This document shows, one piece after another, positions 1 through 6,177 of a stretch of DNA of 12,635 nucleotides. A program made the translations under genes and the position numbers. The stretch is taken from positions 1 through 12,635 of the forward strand of contig DATAZV010000347.1 in assembly GCA_036271855.1 (NCBI GenBank), read 5' to 3'. The first letter of the stretch is position 1. Each line of letters starts with the position of its first letter. The notes beneath the pieces were generated by a model. It did no database searches and was not told where the DNA came from. It saw only the letters and a list, made by a program, of their open reading frames with translations. The stretch comes from JAQGMJ01 sp036271855 (GTDB taxonomy: Bacteria > Pseudomonadota > Gammaproteobacteria > Burkholderiales > JAEUOS01).

Positions 1-328
1 GGTCGCGGTAAGGCGCCGGCCGCGGCTGCCCCAGGGCTGTCGTCACCCGCAACAGAAAATTCACGCCCGGCTCCGCCACCGTGCTTCCCGTGGCCCCGGC
101 AATGTGCTGGCTGTGGGTGATCTTGCGCGTACCGAACAGCATGTACAGGGGCAGCGCCGCGTAGGGCAGCAGCAGAATGAACAACACCCAGCCGATCGCC
201 GCCGACGGATGGCGGCGCTGCTGCAAGGCATGCGATGTCAGAACATACGTGAACAACGCCAGCAAGGTGACCAGGCCATGCAGGGACAGCAGCTTGAAAT
301 AGACGGAATGAAACAAGGTTGCGCCCAA
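1..328 (-). CDS. Cardiolipin synthase / phospholipase D family protein, N-terminal part (runs off left edge)
   Basis: The reverse-strand reading frame stays open to the window edge and encodes an N-terminus with two hydrophobic segments. The first is at about residues 9-31. The second, at about 45-65, contains HPSAAIGWVLFILLLPYAAL and is followed by YMLFGTRK. This matches the PLDc_N membrane anchor that precedes the two HKD phospholipase domains in bacterial cardiolipin synthases, which condense phosphatidylglycerol into cardiolipin at the inner membrane. The HKD motifs would lie outside the window, so the catalytic identity is inferred. No ATG occurs in the open frame before the conserved part. 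TTG at 328 or TTG at 316 is the likely start, and neither has a good Shine-Dalgarno sequence. It lies 88 bp downstream of the membrane-protein gene on the same strand and could be cotranscribed with it. Confidence 0.68.
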   Translation of the reverse strand, partial: MGATLFHSVYFKLLSLHGLVTLLALFTYVLTSHALQQRRHPSAAIGWVLFILLLPYAALPLYMLFGTRKITHSQHIAGATGSTVAEPGVNFLLRVTTALGQPRPAPYRD

Positions 329-416
329 TGATGGGAATGAGGGTCGGGCCGTTTGTTCTGCGTAGCCCCGTTTACCTTACCAGAAACGCAAACGCGCACG
401 CAGCGGCAGGCAGCCC

Positions 417-923
417 TCAAGGCTCGCGCTGCGAGCGCCGCAAGGCGAATGAAAGCGCGATCATCAGCATGCCCAGCAATGCGAAGCCTGCGGCGGAATA
501 CTGGCGCAAGAAAAAGCCCAGCCGGTCGTGGGCATCGATGATCAGGTAGCCGTTGACGCCGGAGACCGCGGGCAGAACATAAACATGATCGCCCGCCGCC
601 AGGCTGCCCACCGTGTTTTCCTCGACGACGATGCGCTGGCCCGCCTTGCGCGCAGCGCCCTCGCCCAGGTCGGCGATCACCTCCAGGCAGCGCTGCTTGG
701 CGTTGAATGCCTGGATCGAAGTCGACATGCTTTTTACGCAAGTCATCGGCGTCACCTGTTTCACCAGCGCCGGCATGGAGGTTTCGGGGCTGGCGCCATC
801 CAGGGTATTGCGGTGCTCGATGTACTTGGTGCCGAACACGATCATCATGGCGATGCCGGCCAGGGTGATCAGCCCGGAGTACTGCGCGAAGGCGTCGCGC
901 ATGCGTTTGAACAGCCGGCCCAT
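417..923 (-). CDS. Hypothetical membrane protein with two transmembrane segments
   Basis: 168 residues, not recognised as a named family. A basic N-terminus (RLFKRMRDAF) precedes a transmembrane helix at about residues 16-34. A probably periplasmic domain of about 105 residues with two cysteines (Cys62, Cys79) follows. A second helix at about 143-161 ends in the positive tail RRSQREP. The positive charges at both ends predict cytoplasmic N- and C-termini. The start is supported by GGGAG about 8 nt upstream of the ATG. Two things argue for a real gene: the hydrophobic segments sit at sensible places, and an unrelated frame would not give this charge pattern. It precedes the cardiolipin-synthase-like gene on the same strand, so a cell-envelope role is possible, but no function can be assigned. 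Confidence 0.75.
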   Translation of the reverse strand: MGRLFKRMRDAFAQYSGLITLAGIAMMIVFGTKYIEHRNTLDGASPETSMPALVKQVTPMTCVKSMSTSIQAFNAKQRCLEVIADLGEGAARKAGQRIVVEENTVGSLAAGDHVYVLPAVSGVNGYLIIDAHDRLGFFLRQYSAAGFALLGMLMIALSFALRRSQREP

Positions 924-959
924 CCGCGTGCTCCCGTCGTTTGCCGCTGCGGCCGGCGC

Positions 960-965
960 ATTGTA
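960..965 (-). promoter_or_regulatory. Possible -10 box for the leftward membrane-protein gene
   Basis: On the reverse strand this reads TACAAT, 5 of 6 matches to TATAAT, about 37 nt upstream of the start at 923. The hexamer 17 bp further upstream is a poor -35 match, so this is only a candidate. Confidence 0.3.
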
Positions 966-1017
966 GGCTTGATGCCGCCGCCGCGCATCGCCGCTACACC
1001 CGCCGCCCGGCTCGCGG

Positions 1018-1046
1018 CTGAAAAGCGTCCCCGACCAAGGTATAAT
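1018..1046 (+). promoter_or_regulatory. Sigma-70 promoter of tRNA-Thr
   Basis: A perfect -10 box TATAAT lies at 1041-1046. With a 17-bp spacer, the -35 is CTGAAA at 1018-1023 (4 of 6 matches to TTGACA). Transcription would start near 1053, just a few bases before the mature tRNA 5' end at 1059, as expected for a monocistronic tRNA gene. Confidence 0.75.
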
Positions 1047-1058
1047 TTAGGGCTTCGT

Positions 1059-1134
1059 GCCGTTGTAGCTCAGTCGGTAGAGCAGCTGCTTCGTAAGCAG
1101 ACGGTCGGCGGTTCGATTCCGTCCAACGGCACCA
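1059..1134 (+). tRNA. tRNA-Thr (anticodon CGT)
   Basis: A 76-nt cloverleaf including an encoded CCA. The acceptor arms GCCGTTG and CAACGGC pair fully, followed by discriminator A and CCA. The D arm is GCTC/GAGC with an AGTCGGTA loop. The anticodon loop TTCGTAA places CGT at 1092-1094, reading ACG threonine codons. The T arm has stem GGCGG/CCGTC (one G-T pair) and loop TTCGATT. The first anticodon-stem pair (27-43) is G-A, a mismatch also present in E. coli tRNA-Thr(CGU). The gene is intact. A degraded copy of its 3' end lies at 4163-4195, which makes this tRNA a candidate integration target. Confidence 0.97.
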
Positions 1135-1152
1135 CAAAATCAACGACTTAAG

Positions 1153-1164
1153 CGGGATTTCCCG
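1153..1164 (+). terminator. Weak palindrome after tRNA-Thr, possible terminator
   Basis: CGGGA-TT-TCCCG is a short perfect inverted repeat 19 nt after the tRNA CCA. There is no T-run after it, so intrinsic termination is doubtful. Otherwise 1135-1405 holds no convincing gene or promoter; only the Shine-Dalgarno sequence at its end is clear. Confidence 0.25.
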
Positions 1165-1392
1165 ACCCGAGAACGGCGTGGGTTATGCGTGAGCTGGGTA
1201 TCCTCAAGGACCTTTCCGGCAAGCACGCGTCCGCCAAGTATTTTCCTCCCCTGTTGCTTTCCGACGGCGCTGCGATGGCGGCGGCGCCTTATCCTGGCCC
1301 GGGCTACCCGCCACTGCAGCAGAGGCAGGAATGGCCGAAGAGCCACCTTCCAAGCTCCTTTCCGAGCCCTGCAGATCGGCACCGGCAGTCCC

Positions 1393-1399
1393 GGAGGAG
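1393..1399 (+). promoter_or_regulatory. Shine-Dalgarno sequence fixing the start of the ThDP enzyme gene
   Basis: GGAGGAG lies 6 nt before ATG 1406. It selects this start over the in-frame ATG at 1331, whose extra 25 residues look unlike any ThDP-enzyme N-terminus. Confidence 0.85.
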
Positions 1400-1405
1400 C
1401 AATTG

Positions 1406-3070
1406 ATGCGCGGACGCGACGTCTTCATCCAGAGCCTGGTGCTCCATGGAGTGAAACATATCTTCGGCAACCCGGGCACCACCGAAAGCCCGCTGCTGGA
1501 CGCGCTTTCCGATTGCGCGGACATCGAATACATCACCCACCTGCACGAGGGGGTCGCCGTCGGCGCGGCGAGCTATTACGCGCGCGCCACCGGCCGCACC
1601 GCGGTGGTCAGCCTGCATGCGGCGCCGGGCCTGGGCAACGGCATCGGCATGATGTACGGCGCGGCCAAGGCGAACGCACCGGTGATCGTCACCGCCGGCC
1701 AGCAGGACACGCGCATGCTGCGCCGCGACCCGCTGCTGGCGCACGACCTGGCGGCGATCGCCGCGCCGGTGGCCAAGTGGAGCGCACAGGTGCAGTGCGC
1801 CGACGAAATGGACGAGGTGATGCGCCGCGCCTTCAAGGTGGCCAATGATCCGCCGCATGGACCGGTGTTCGTGGCGCTGCCGATCGACGTGATGGAACAG
1901 GAGACACGCAACGCCGCGCAGGCGCCGGGCCGGCTGTATCGCGAGGGCGCGCCGGATGCGCAGGCGGTGGCGGCGGCCTGCGAGCTGATGCGCGCGGCGC
2001 GCGCGCCGGTGATCGTGGTCGGCGACGAGGTCGGGCGGGCCGGCGCGATGGGCGATCTGGTGCGCCTGGCCGAGCGGATCGGCGCGCCGGTGTGGTTCGA
2101 GGGCATACGCGGCCACGTTTCCTTTCCCGGCGCGCATCCCCAGGCGCGTACCACCCTGCCCTTCGATGCCGCGGCGATCCGCAAGACGCTGGGCGACGCC
2201 GACCTGGTGTTGCTGGTCGGCGGCAGGTTTTTCGAGGAAATCTGGTTCAGTCCCGGCTCGCCGTTTCCGCAAGGCGCGAAGCTGGTGCAGATCGAATCTT
2301 CGGCGCCGCCGCTGGCGCACAATTACGCGGTCGATGTGGGGCTGGTGGCGACCCTGGGGGCGGCGTTGCGCGCGCTCGACGGCGCGCTGGCGGCACAAGC
2401 CGGCGCGGGCTGGCTCGCGGCCGCCGCGGCGCGCCGTGCGCAACTGGCCGGCGAAAAAGCGCAGGACGTTGCGGCCTACCAGACACGCCTGGAAAAGGCA
2501 TGGGCGCGGATGCCCATTTCGATGCCGCGCGCGATGGCAGAGCTGCGCCGCGCAACGCCGGCCGAGGCGGTGGTGGTCGAGGAATCGATTACCGCCAGTA
2601 TCGACCTGGCGGCCAATTTCCAGTACGAATCCGCCGACCAGTACCTGGGCGCGCGCGGTGGCGGCATCGGCCAGGGACTGGCGGGCGCGATCGGCGCTGC
2701 CATCGGCCACCGCGGCCGCCCGGTGCTCTGCGTCTCCGGCGACGGTTCGGCGATGTACTCGATCCAGGCGCTGTGGACGGCCGCGCACCACCGCCTGCCG
2801 ATCGTGTTCGTGATTCTCGCCAATCGCGAGTACCGGGTTCTCAAGCACAACCTGGACCTGTTCCGGCAGCGCTTCGATGCCGCCTCCGGCCAGCCTTATC
2901 CGCATATGGACCTGGGCGATCCGCCGCTGGGGTTTGTCGAGATGGCCGCCGGCATGGGCGTGCATGGGGTGCGCGTGAGCGAGCCCGGCGCGCTTGCCGG
3001 GGCGATCGAACAGGCGTTCGCGGCGCGGGCGCCGCGGGTCGTGGAGATCGTGGTAGAAGGAAAACGCTGA
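1406..3070 (+). CDS. Thiamine-diphosphate-dependent decarboxylase/carboligase, benzoylformate decarboxylase / acetolactate synthase-like
   Basis: 554 residues, the normal length for the three-domain ThDP decarboxylase family (N-terminal PYR domain, central domain, C-terminal PP domain). Visible motifs are FGNPGTTE at 20-27; the cofactor-activating glutamate Glu48 in HLHEGVAVG; His71 in SLHAAPGLGNG, equivalent to His70 of Pseudomonas putida benzoylformate decarboxylase; and the ThDP/Mg motif GDGS at 445-448 ending at Asn473. The family decarboxylates 2-keto acids or joins the resulting acyl unit to an acceptor. Compared from memory with benzoylformate decarboxylase, Ser26 is Thr25 and the second catalytic His281 aligns with Ile279, so the substrate or reaction probably differs. 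It is cytoplasmic. BUG protein 1 follows after 85 bp on the same strand and may be cotranscribed, suggesting a 2-keto acid or related carboxylate as substrate. A biosynthetic acetolactate synthase is unlikely, as no small subunit is near. Confidence 0.9.
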   Translation: MRGRDVFIQSLVLHGVKHIFGNPGTTESPLLDALSDCADIEYITHLHEGVAVGAASYYARATGRTAVVSLHAAPGLGNGIGMMYGAAKANAPVIVTAGQQDTRMLRRDPLLAHDLAAIAAPVAKWSAQVQCADEMDEVMRRAFKVANDPPHGPVFVALPIDVMEQETRNAAQAPGRLYREGAPDAQAVAAACELMRAARAPVIVVGDEVGRAGAMGDLVRLAERIGAPVWFEGIRGHVSFPGAHPQARTTLPFDAAAIRKTLGDADLVLLVGGRFFEEIWFSPGSPFPQGAKLVQIESSAPPLAHNYAVDVGLVATLGAALRALDGALAAQAGAGWLAAAAARRAQLAGEKAQDVAAYQTRLEKAWARMPISMPRAMAELRRATPAEAVVVEESITASIDLAANFQYESADQYLGARGGGIGQGLAGAIGAAIGHRGRPVLCVSGDGSAMYSIQALWTAAHHRLPIVFVILANREYRVLKHNLDLFRQRFDAASGQPYPHMDLGDPPLGFVEMAAGMGVHGVRVSEPGALAGAIEQAFAARAPRVVEIVVEGKR

Positions 3071-3155
3071 GCCGGCCAATCCGCAATATCATCAACCGAC
3101 ACCGTCGCCTGGCAACTGCCCGGCAGCGGAAAACTATATAGAGACAAAGACCGAC

Positions 3156-4139
3156 ATGAACCTCAAAACGCGCGTATTCCTGCCCGCCATGCTGGCGCTT
3201 TCCTGCTGCTATTCTCAGGCCTGGGCGGCCGATCCGCCGGCTGCTTATCCGAACAAGCCGATCCGCATCGTGGTGCCATTTTCCGCCGGCGGGCCATCGG
3301 ATGTGATGGCGCGCTCTCTTGCCCAGGTGATGACCCGCGAGTGGGGCCAGCCGGTGGTGGTGGACAACCGCGTCGGCGCCTCCGGCATCATCGGCGTCGA
3401 GGCGGTGACCAAGAGCGCCGCCGACGGCTATACCCTGCTGCTGTCGCAGGTGGGCGATGCGATCAGCGTGAGCCTGTATTCCAAGCTGCCGTACAACTTC
3501 GAGAAAGACCTGGCGCCCATCACCCTGGCCGGACAGACGCCGTTCATCCTGGTGGCGCACCCCTCGGTGCCGGCGAGAGACCTGCGCGAGCTGATCGCGC
3601 TGGCCAAGGCGAAGCCGGGGACCCTGAGCTTCGGTTCCAGCGGCGCCGGCACCGCCTCGCACCTGGCGGGGGAACAGCTCAAGAGCATGGCGGGCATCGA
3701 CATCCTGCTGGTGCCCTACAAGGGCCAGGCGCCGGCGACCGCCGACCTGCTGGGCGGGCAGATCACGATGATGTTCAACAATCCCATCACCTCGCTTTCC
3801 TCCGTCAAGGCCGGCAAGCTGCGGGCGCTGGCCGTGAGCACGGCGAAACGGTTCAGCCAGCTGCCCGAGGTGCCGACGGTGGCCGAAAGCGGCCTGCCGG
3901 GCTTCGACGTCGGCTTCTGGCTGGGCGCGCTGGCGCCCGCCGGCACGCCGCGGCCGATCGTCGACAAGCTCAACGGCGTGATGGTCAAGGCCCTGCGCGA
4001 CCCCGAGGTAGTGGAACGCCTGGCGGCGCTGGGCGTGGAGATCATCGGCAATTCGCCGGACGAGTACACCAGTTTCATCCATGCCGACGTGATCAAGTGG
4101 GCCAAGGTGGTGAAGGCCTCGGGAGCGAAGGCGGACTGA
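3156..4139 (+). CDS. TctC/BUG-family periplasmic solute-binding protein 1
   Basis: 327 residues, the usual length for BUG proteins. A Sec signal peptide with probable cleavage after AWA (about residue 24) leads into YPNKPIRIVVPFSAGGPSD at 31-49. This is the first strand and ligand-contacting P-x3-GG-x2-D loop of the family. VDNRVGASG, DGYTLL, HPSVPA and LAPAGTPRP are further family landmarks. Known members bind carboxylates such as citrate, aspartate, glutamate or aromatic acids in the periplasm, either for a TctAB permease or for signalling. No tctA/tctB is present here. The gene follows the ThDP enzyme by 85 bp, so its ligand may be that enzyme's substrate or precursor. The ribosome-binding site is weak (AGAGAC, about 11 nt upstream). 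A tRNA-like fragment begins 24 bp after the stop codon. Confidence 0.93.
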   Translation: MNLKTRVFLPAMLALSCCYSQAWAADPPAAYPNKPIRIVVPFSAGGPSDVMARSLAQVMTREWGQPVVVDNRVGASGIIGVEAVTKSAADGYTLLLSQVGDAISVSLYSKLPYNFEKDLAPITLAGQTPFILVAHPSVPARDLRELIALAKAKPGTLSFGSSGAGTASHLAGEQLKSMAGIDILLVPYKGQAPATADLLGGQITMMFNNPITSLSSVKAGKLRALAVSTAKRFSQLPEVPTVAESGLPGFDVGFWLGALAPAGTPRPIVDKLNGVMVKALRDPEVVERLAALGVEIIGNSPDEYTSFIHADVIKWAKVVKASGAKAD

Positions 4140-4162
4140 GCGTTCGATACGATCCAGCAAGC

Positions 4163-4195
4163 GTCCGCGCTTCGATTCCGTCCAACCGTGCCACG
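4163..4195 (+). repeat. Degraded copy of the tRNA-Thr 3' end (possible att site or tRNA remnant)
   Basis: TTCGATTCCGTCCAAC at 4171-4186 is identical over 16 nt to the T-loop, T-stem and acceptor start of the tRNA-Thr at 1112-1127. Similarity continues on both sides: 6 of 8 bases upstream (4163-4170 against 1104-1111) and 5 of 8 downstream, including the CCAC that matches the CCA end. The two copies are direct repeats about 3.06 kb apart. This is how tRNA-targeted integration leaves its mark, but no integrase is visible. A decayed tRNA duplicate is the other explanation. Confidence 0.6.
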
Positions 4196-4263
4196 AATCG
4201 GACAGGCATCCTGCCTAACCCGCAAATAAGCACCCAATACATCCGGACGGCGCACCAAGCGTG

Positions 4264-4280
4264 GATAATAATGTCCGGAC
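4264..4280 (+). promoter_or_regulatory. Possible -10 box with an adjoining palindrome upstream of the 4346 gene
   Basis: GATAAT at 4264-4269 (5 of 6 matches to TATAAT) is followed at 4273-4280 by the perfect 8-bp palindrome GTCCGGAC, near where transcription would begin. CCGGAC also occurs at 4243-4248 and 4323-4328. No good -35 is present, so promoter and operator are both tentative. Confidence 0.28.
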
Positions 4281-4345
4281 AGGTTGTGCAACGGCTACGC
4301 GGCACCGTCGGCCTTTAAAACACCGGACACTCCAGGAGACTTTCG

Positions 4346-5095
4346 ATGAGCATCATCCACCCGTGGTACCAGCTCGGCTACATCATTCCCCACCTGACCA
4401 CCGACATGGATGCCTACCAGTTCTATCGCATCGCGCCGGAGGGCATGATGCTGGTGACCCCCTGCCTGGACCTGCAGGGCCATAGCCTGGAAGCGATCGA
4501 GCGCGAGCTGCCGACCTTCTGGAAGCACGTCGATTTGCTGGCGAAAAAGAAGGTGGACCGCATATCCCTTTCCGGTGTGCCGGTAGGCTCCTATCTCGGC
4601 CGCGAAAAAATGCGCGCCACGCTGAAGGAAGCCAGCGACCGCGCCGGCATGGTGGTCGATACCGACATCGAAGCCCACGTCGCGGTGATGCAGCACCTGG
4701 GCGCCACCAGGATCGCGATGGCCACGCGCTGGCCCGACAGCACGGTGACGCGCCTGACCAAGTACATGAACGACTCCGGCATCGAGGTGCTGGCGACCAA
4801 GTCGCAGCCGATGAACTTCAAGGAAAGCAAGGAACGCCTGCCGGAAGACGACCACAACCTGGCGGTGGAACTCGGCCGCCAGGCCTTGCGCGCCGCGCCG
4901 CAGGCGCAGGCCCTGCTGATGCCCGGCGGGCTGTGGCACGCGATGCACGCGGTATCGATACTCGAAGCCGAATTCGGCATCCCGGTGCTACTCAACATCA
5001 CTTCCACCACCTGGGCCGCGTTGCACGCGGCGGGGCCGGCGCGCATCAAGGTGCAGCCCAACCCGCATTGGGGCCTGATGTTCAAGTCGCTGTAA
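4346..5095 (+). CDS. Arylmalonate decarboxylase / Asp-Glu racemase-fold protein lacking the catalytic cysteines
   Basis: 249 residues, the usual size for the arylmalonate decarboxylase/maleate isomerase branch of the Asp/Glu racemase superfamily. The second half aligns well by eye: LLMPGGLWH (190-198), then an acidic-hydrophobic helix, FGIPVLL, and TTWAALHAAG near the C-terminus. These match the LLSCGGL, LGVPVV and FWDAVRLAG stretches of Bordetella arylmalonate decarboxylase. The family cysteine in SCGGL (Cys188) is Pro193 here. The first-site motif is SLSGVPVG (74-81) with Gly77, where racemases carry their other cysteine. The only cysteine in the protein is Cys40. The fold is therefore clear but the reaction is not: it may be a non-thiol decarboxylase or isomerase, or a binding protein. 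AGGAG lies 8 nt upstream of the start. BUG protein 2 follows after 65 bp, probably in the same operon. No signal peptide, so cytoplasmic. Confidence 0.8.
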   Translation: MSIIHPWYQLGYIIPHLTTDMDAYQFYRIAPEGMMLVTPCLDLQGHSLEAIERELPTFWKHVDLLAKKKVDRISLSGVPVGSYLGREKMRATLKEASDRAGMVVDTDIEAHVAVMQHLGATRIAMATRWPDSTVTRLTKYMNDSGIEVLATKSQPMNFKESKERLPEDDHNLAVELGRQALRAAPQAQALLMPGGLWHAMHAVSILEAEFGIPVLLNITSTTWAALHAAGPARIKVQPNPHWGLMFKSL

Positions 5096-5148
5096 TCGCG
5101 GACCGATGCAAAGGCCGGGCGCCCAACGCAGGCGCCTGCTGCTCAAAC

Positions 5149-5154
5149 AAGGAG
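5149..5154 (+). promoter_or_regulatory. Shine-Dalgarno sequence fixing a GTG start
   Basis: AAGGAG lies 6 nt before GTG 5161. That GTG opens directly into a basic n-region and signal peptide, so it is preferred to upstream starts inside the preceding gene. Confidence 0.8.
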
Positions 5155-5160
5155 ACAAAC

Positions 5161-6156
5161 GTGCGCAGCAAGACCCTGGCCGCCATCCGCGCGGCCGCCT
5201 TCCCGCTGGCCGCCTGCGCGGCCACAGCGCTGTTGCCCGCCCCTTGCGCGCATGCCCAGGGCTACCCGAACAAGCCGGTGCGCCTGGTGGTGCCGCTGGG
5301 CGTGGGCGGCAGCGTCGATGCCCTGGCACGGGTACTGGCGCAAAAGATGAGCGACAACATGGGGCAGCAGGCGATCGTGGAAAACCGCGCCGGCGCCTCC
5401 GGCAACATCGGCACCGAGTATGTGGCGCACTCGGCGCCGGACGGCTACACCACCCTGTTCGTCTCCATCACCCTGGTGGTGAACCAGAGCCTGTTCGCCA
5501 AGACCGGCTACGACCCGGTGAAGGATTTCGCCCCGGTCTCGTTGCTGGCGCAGGCGCCGATGGTGCTCGACGTACATCCCTCGGTGCCGGTGAAAAATGT
5601 CACCGAGTTCGTCGCGCTGGCCAAGCAGCAAAACGGCAAGCTCAACTACCAGTCCGCCGGCAAGGGCACCAACTCGCATTTGTCGATGGAACTGTTCAAG
5701 TACCTGAGCGGCGCACCGATCACGCAGATCGCCTATCGCGGCGGCGGCCAGGGCGAAATGGCGCTGCTGGCAGGCGAGGTGCAGAGCGGCTTCAACGGCG
5801 TGGCCAACGCGGTGCCGCAGATCGCCAGCGGCAAGCTCAAGCCCCTGGGCATCTCCGGCAACAAGCGCGTGGGCGTGTTGCCGGACCTGCCGACGATTGC
5901 CGAGTCCGGCGTGCCGGGCTACAACTTCCAGACCTGGTACGCGCTGCTGCTGCCGGCCGGCACCCCGCCGGCGCTGGTGACTGCGCTGCGCGAGCAGGCG
6001 GTAAAGGCGATGCGCGACCCCGAACTGGGCAAGCGCCTCTCCGGCGACGGCACCGAGATCATCACCTCCACACCGGAGCAGCTGTCGGCGCATATCGCCT
6101 CGGAATCGGCGCTGTGGGCGAAGGTGGTGAAGGGCTCGGGCGTATCGAAGGACTGA
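5161..6156 (+). CDS. TctC/BUG-family periplasmic solute-binding protein 2
   Basis: 331 residues from a GTG start with a strong ribosome-binding site. The signal peptide (RSKTLAAIRAAA then a hydrophobic stretch) probably cleaves after AHA at residue 32. The mature protein begins QGYPNKPVRLVVPL with GVGGSVD at 47-53, the family ligand loop. VENRAGASGN, DGYTTLF, HPSVPV and LLPAGTPP mark the rest of the two-lobed fold. As in other BUG proteins, a carboxylate ligand is expected, but the specific ligand is unknown. The gene lies 65 bp after the arylmalonate-decarboxylase-fold gene on the same strand, so the two may share a substrate. It converges with BUG protein 3, with only 21 bp between the stop codons. 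That gap holds overlapping short G/C inverted repeats (GCCCC-A-GGGGC) without a T-run. Confidence 0.93.
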   Translation: MRSKTLAAIRAAAFPLAACAATALLPAPCAHAQGYPNKPVRLVVPLGVGGSVDALARVLAQKMSDNMGQQAIVENRAGASGNIGTEYVAHSAPDGYTTLFVSITLVVNQSLFAKTGYDPVKDFAPVSLLAQAPMVLDVHPSVPVKNVTEFVALAKQQNGKLNYQSAGKGTNSHLSMELFKYLSGAPITQIAYRGGGQGEMALLAGEVQSGFNGVANAVPQIASGKLKPLGISGNKRVGVLPDLPTIAESGVPGYNFQTWYALLLPAGTPPALVTALREQAVKAMRDPELGKRLSGDGTEIITSTPEQLSAHIASESALWAKVVKGSGVSKD

Positions 6157-6177
6157 AGGCAGCCCCAGGGGCGGCCC

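Noticed and set aside
528..1151. 207-residue plus-strand frame running through the tRNA-Thr gene
   Set aside because: It overlaps an intact tRNA with its promoter and is antisense to the membrane protein; the encoded sequence has no domain features.
1331..1405. N-terminal extension of the ThDP enzyme to ATG 1331
   Set aside because: The strong GGAGGAG before ATG 1406 and the family-typical opening RGRDVFIQSL support the shorter protein.
1185..1406. Small 73-residue frame between tRNA-Thr and the ThDP enzyme gene
   Set aside because: No ribosome-binding site or conserved feature; proline-rich composition is typical of a random GC-rich frame.
1304..3079. 591-residue open frame on the minus strand, opposite the ThDP enzyme gene
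   Set aside because: Arginine/histidine/alanine-rich low-information translation with no family motif. It is the antisense shadow of a gene with complete ThDP motifs, as is common in GC-rich DNA.
2841..4160. 439-residue open frame on the minus strand across the ThDP/BUG 1 junction
   Set aside because: It lies opposite two well-supported genes and has only His/Arg/Gly-rich sequence without motifs.
6157..6177. Bidirectional terminator between the convergent BUG 2 and BUG 3 genes
   Set aside because: Short G/C inverted repeats are present, but loops are too small and there is no T-run on either side; not strong enough to list as a feature.
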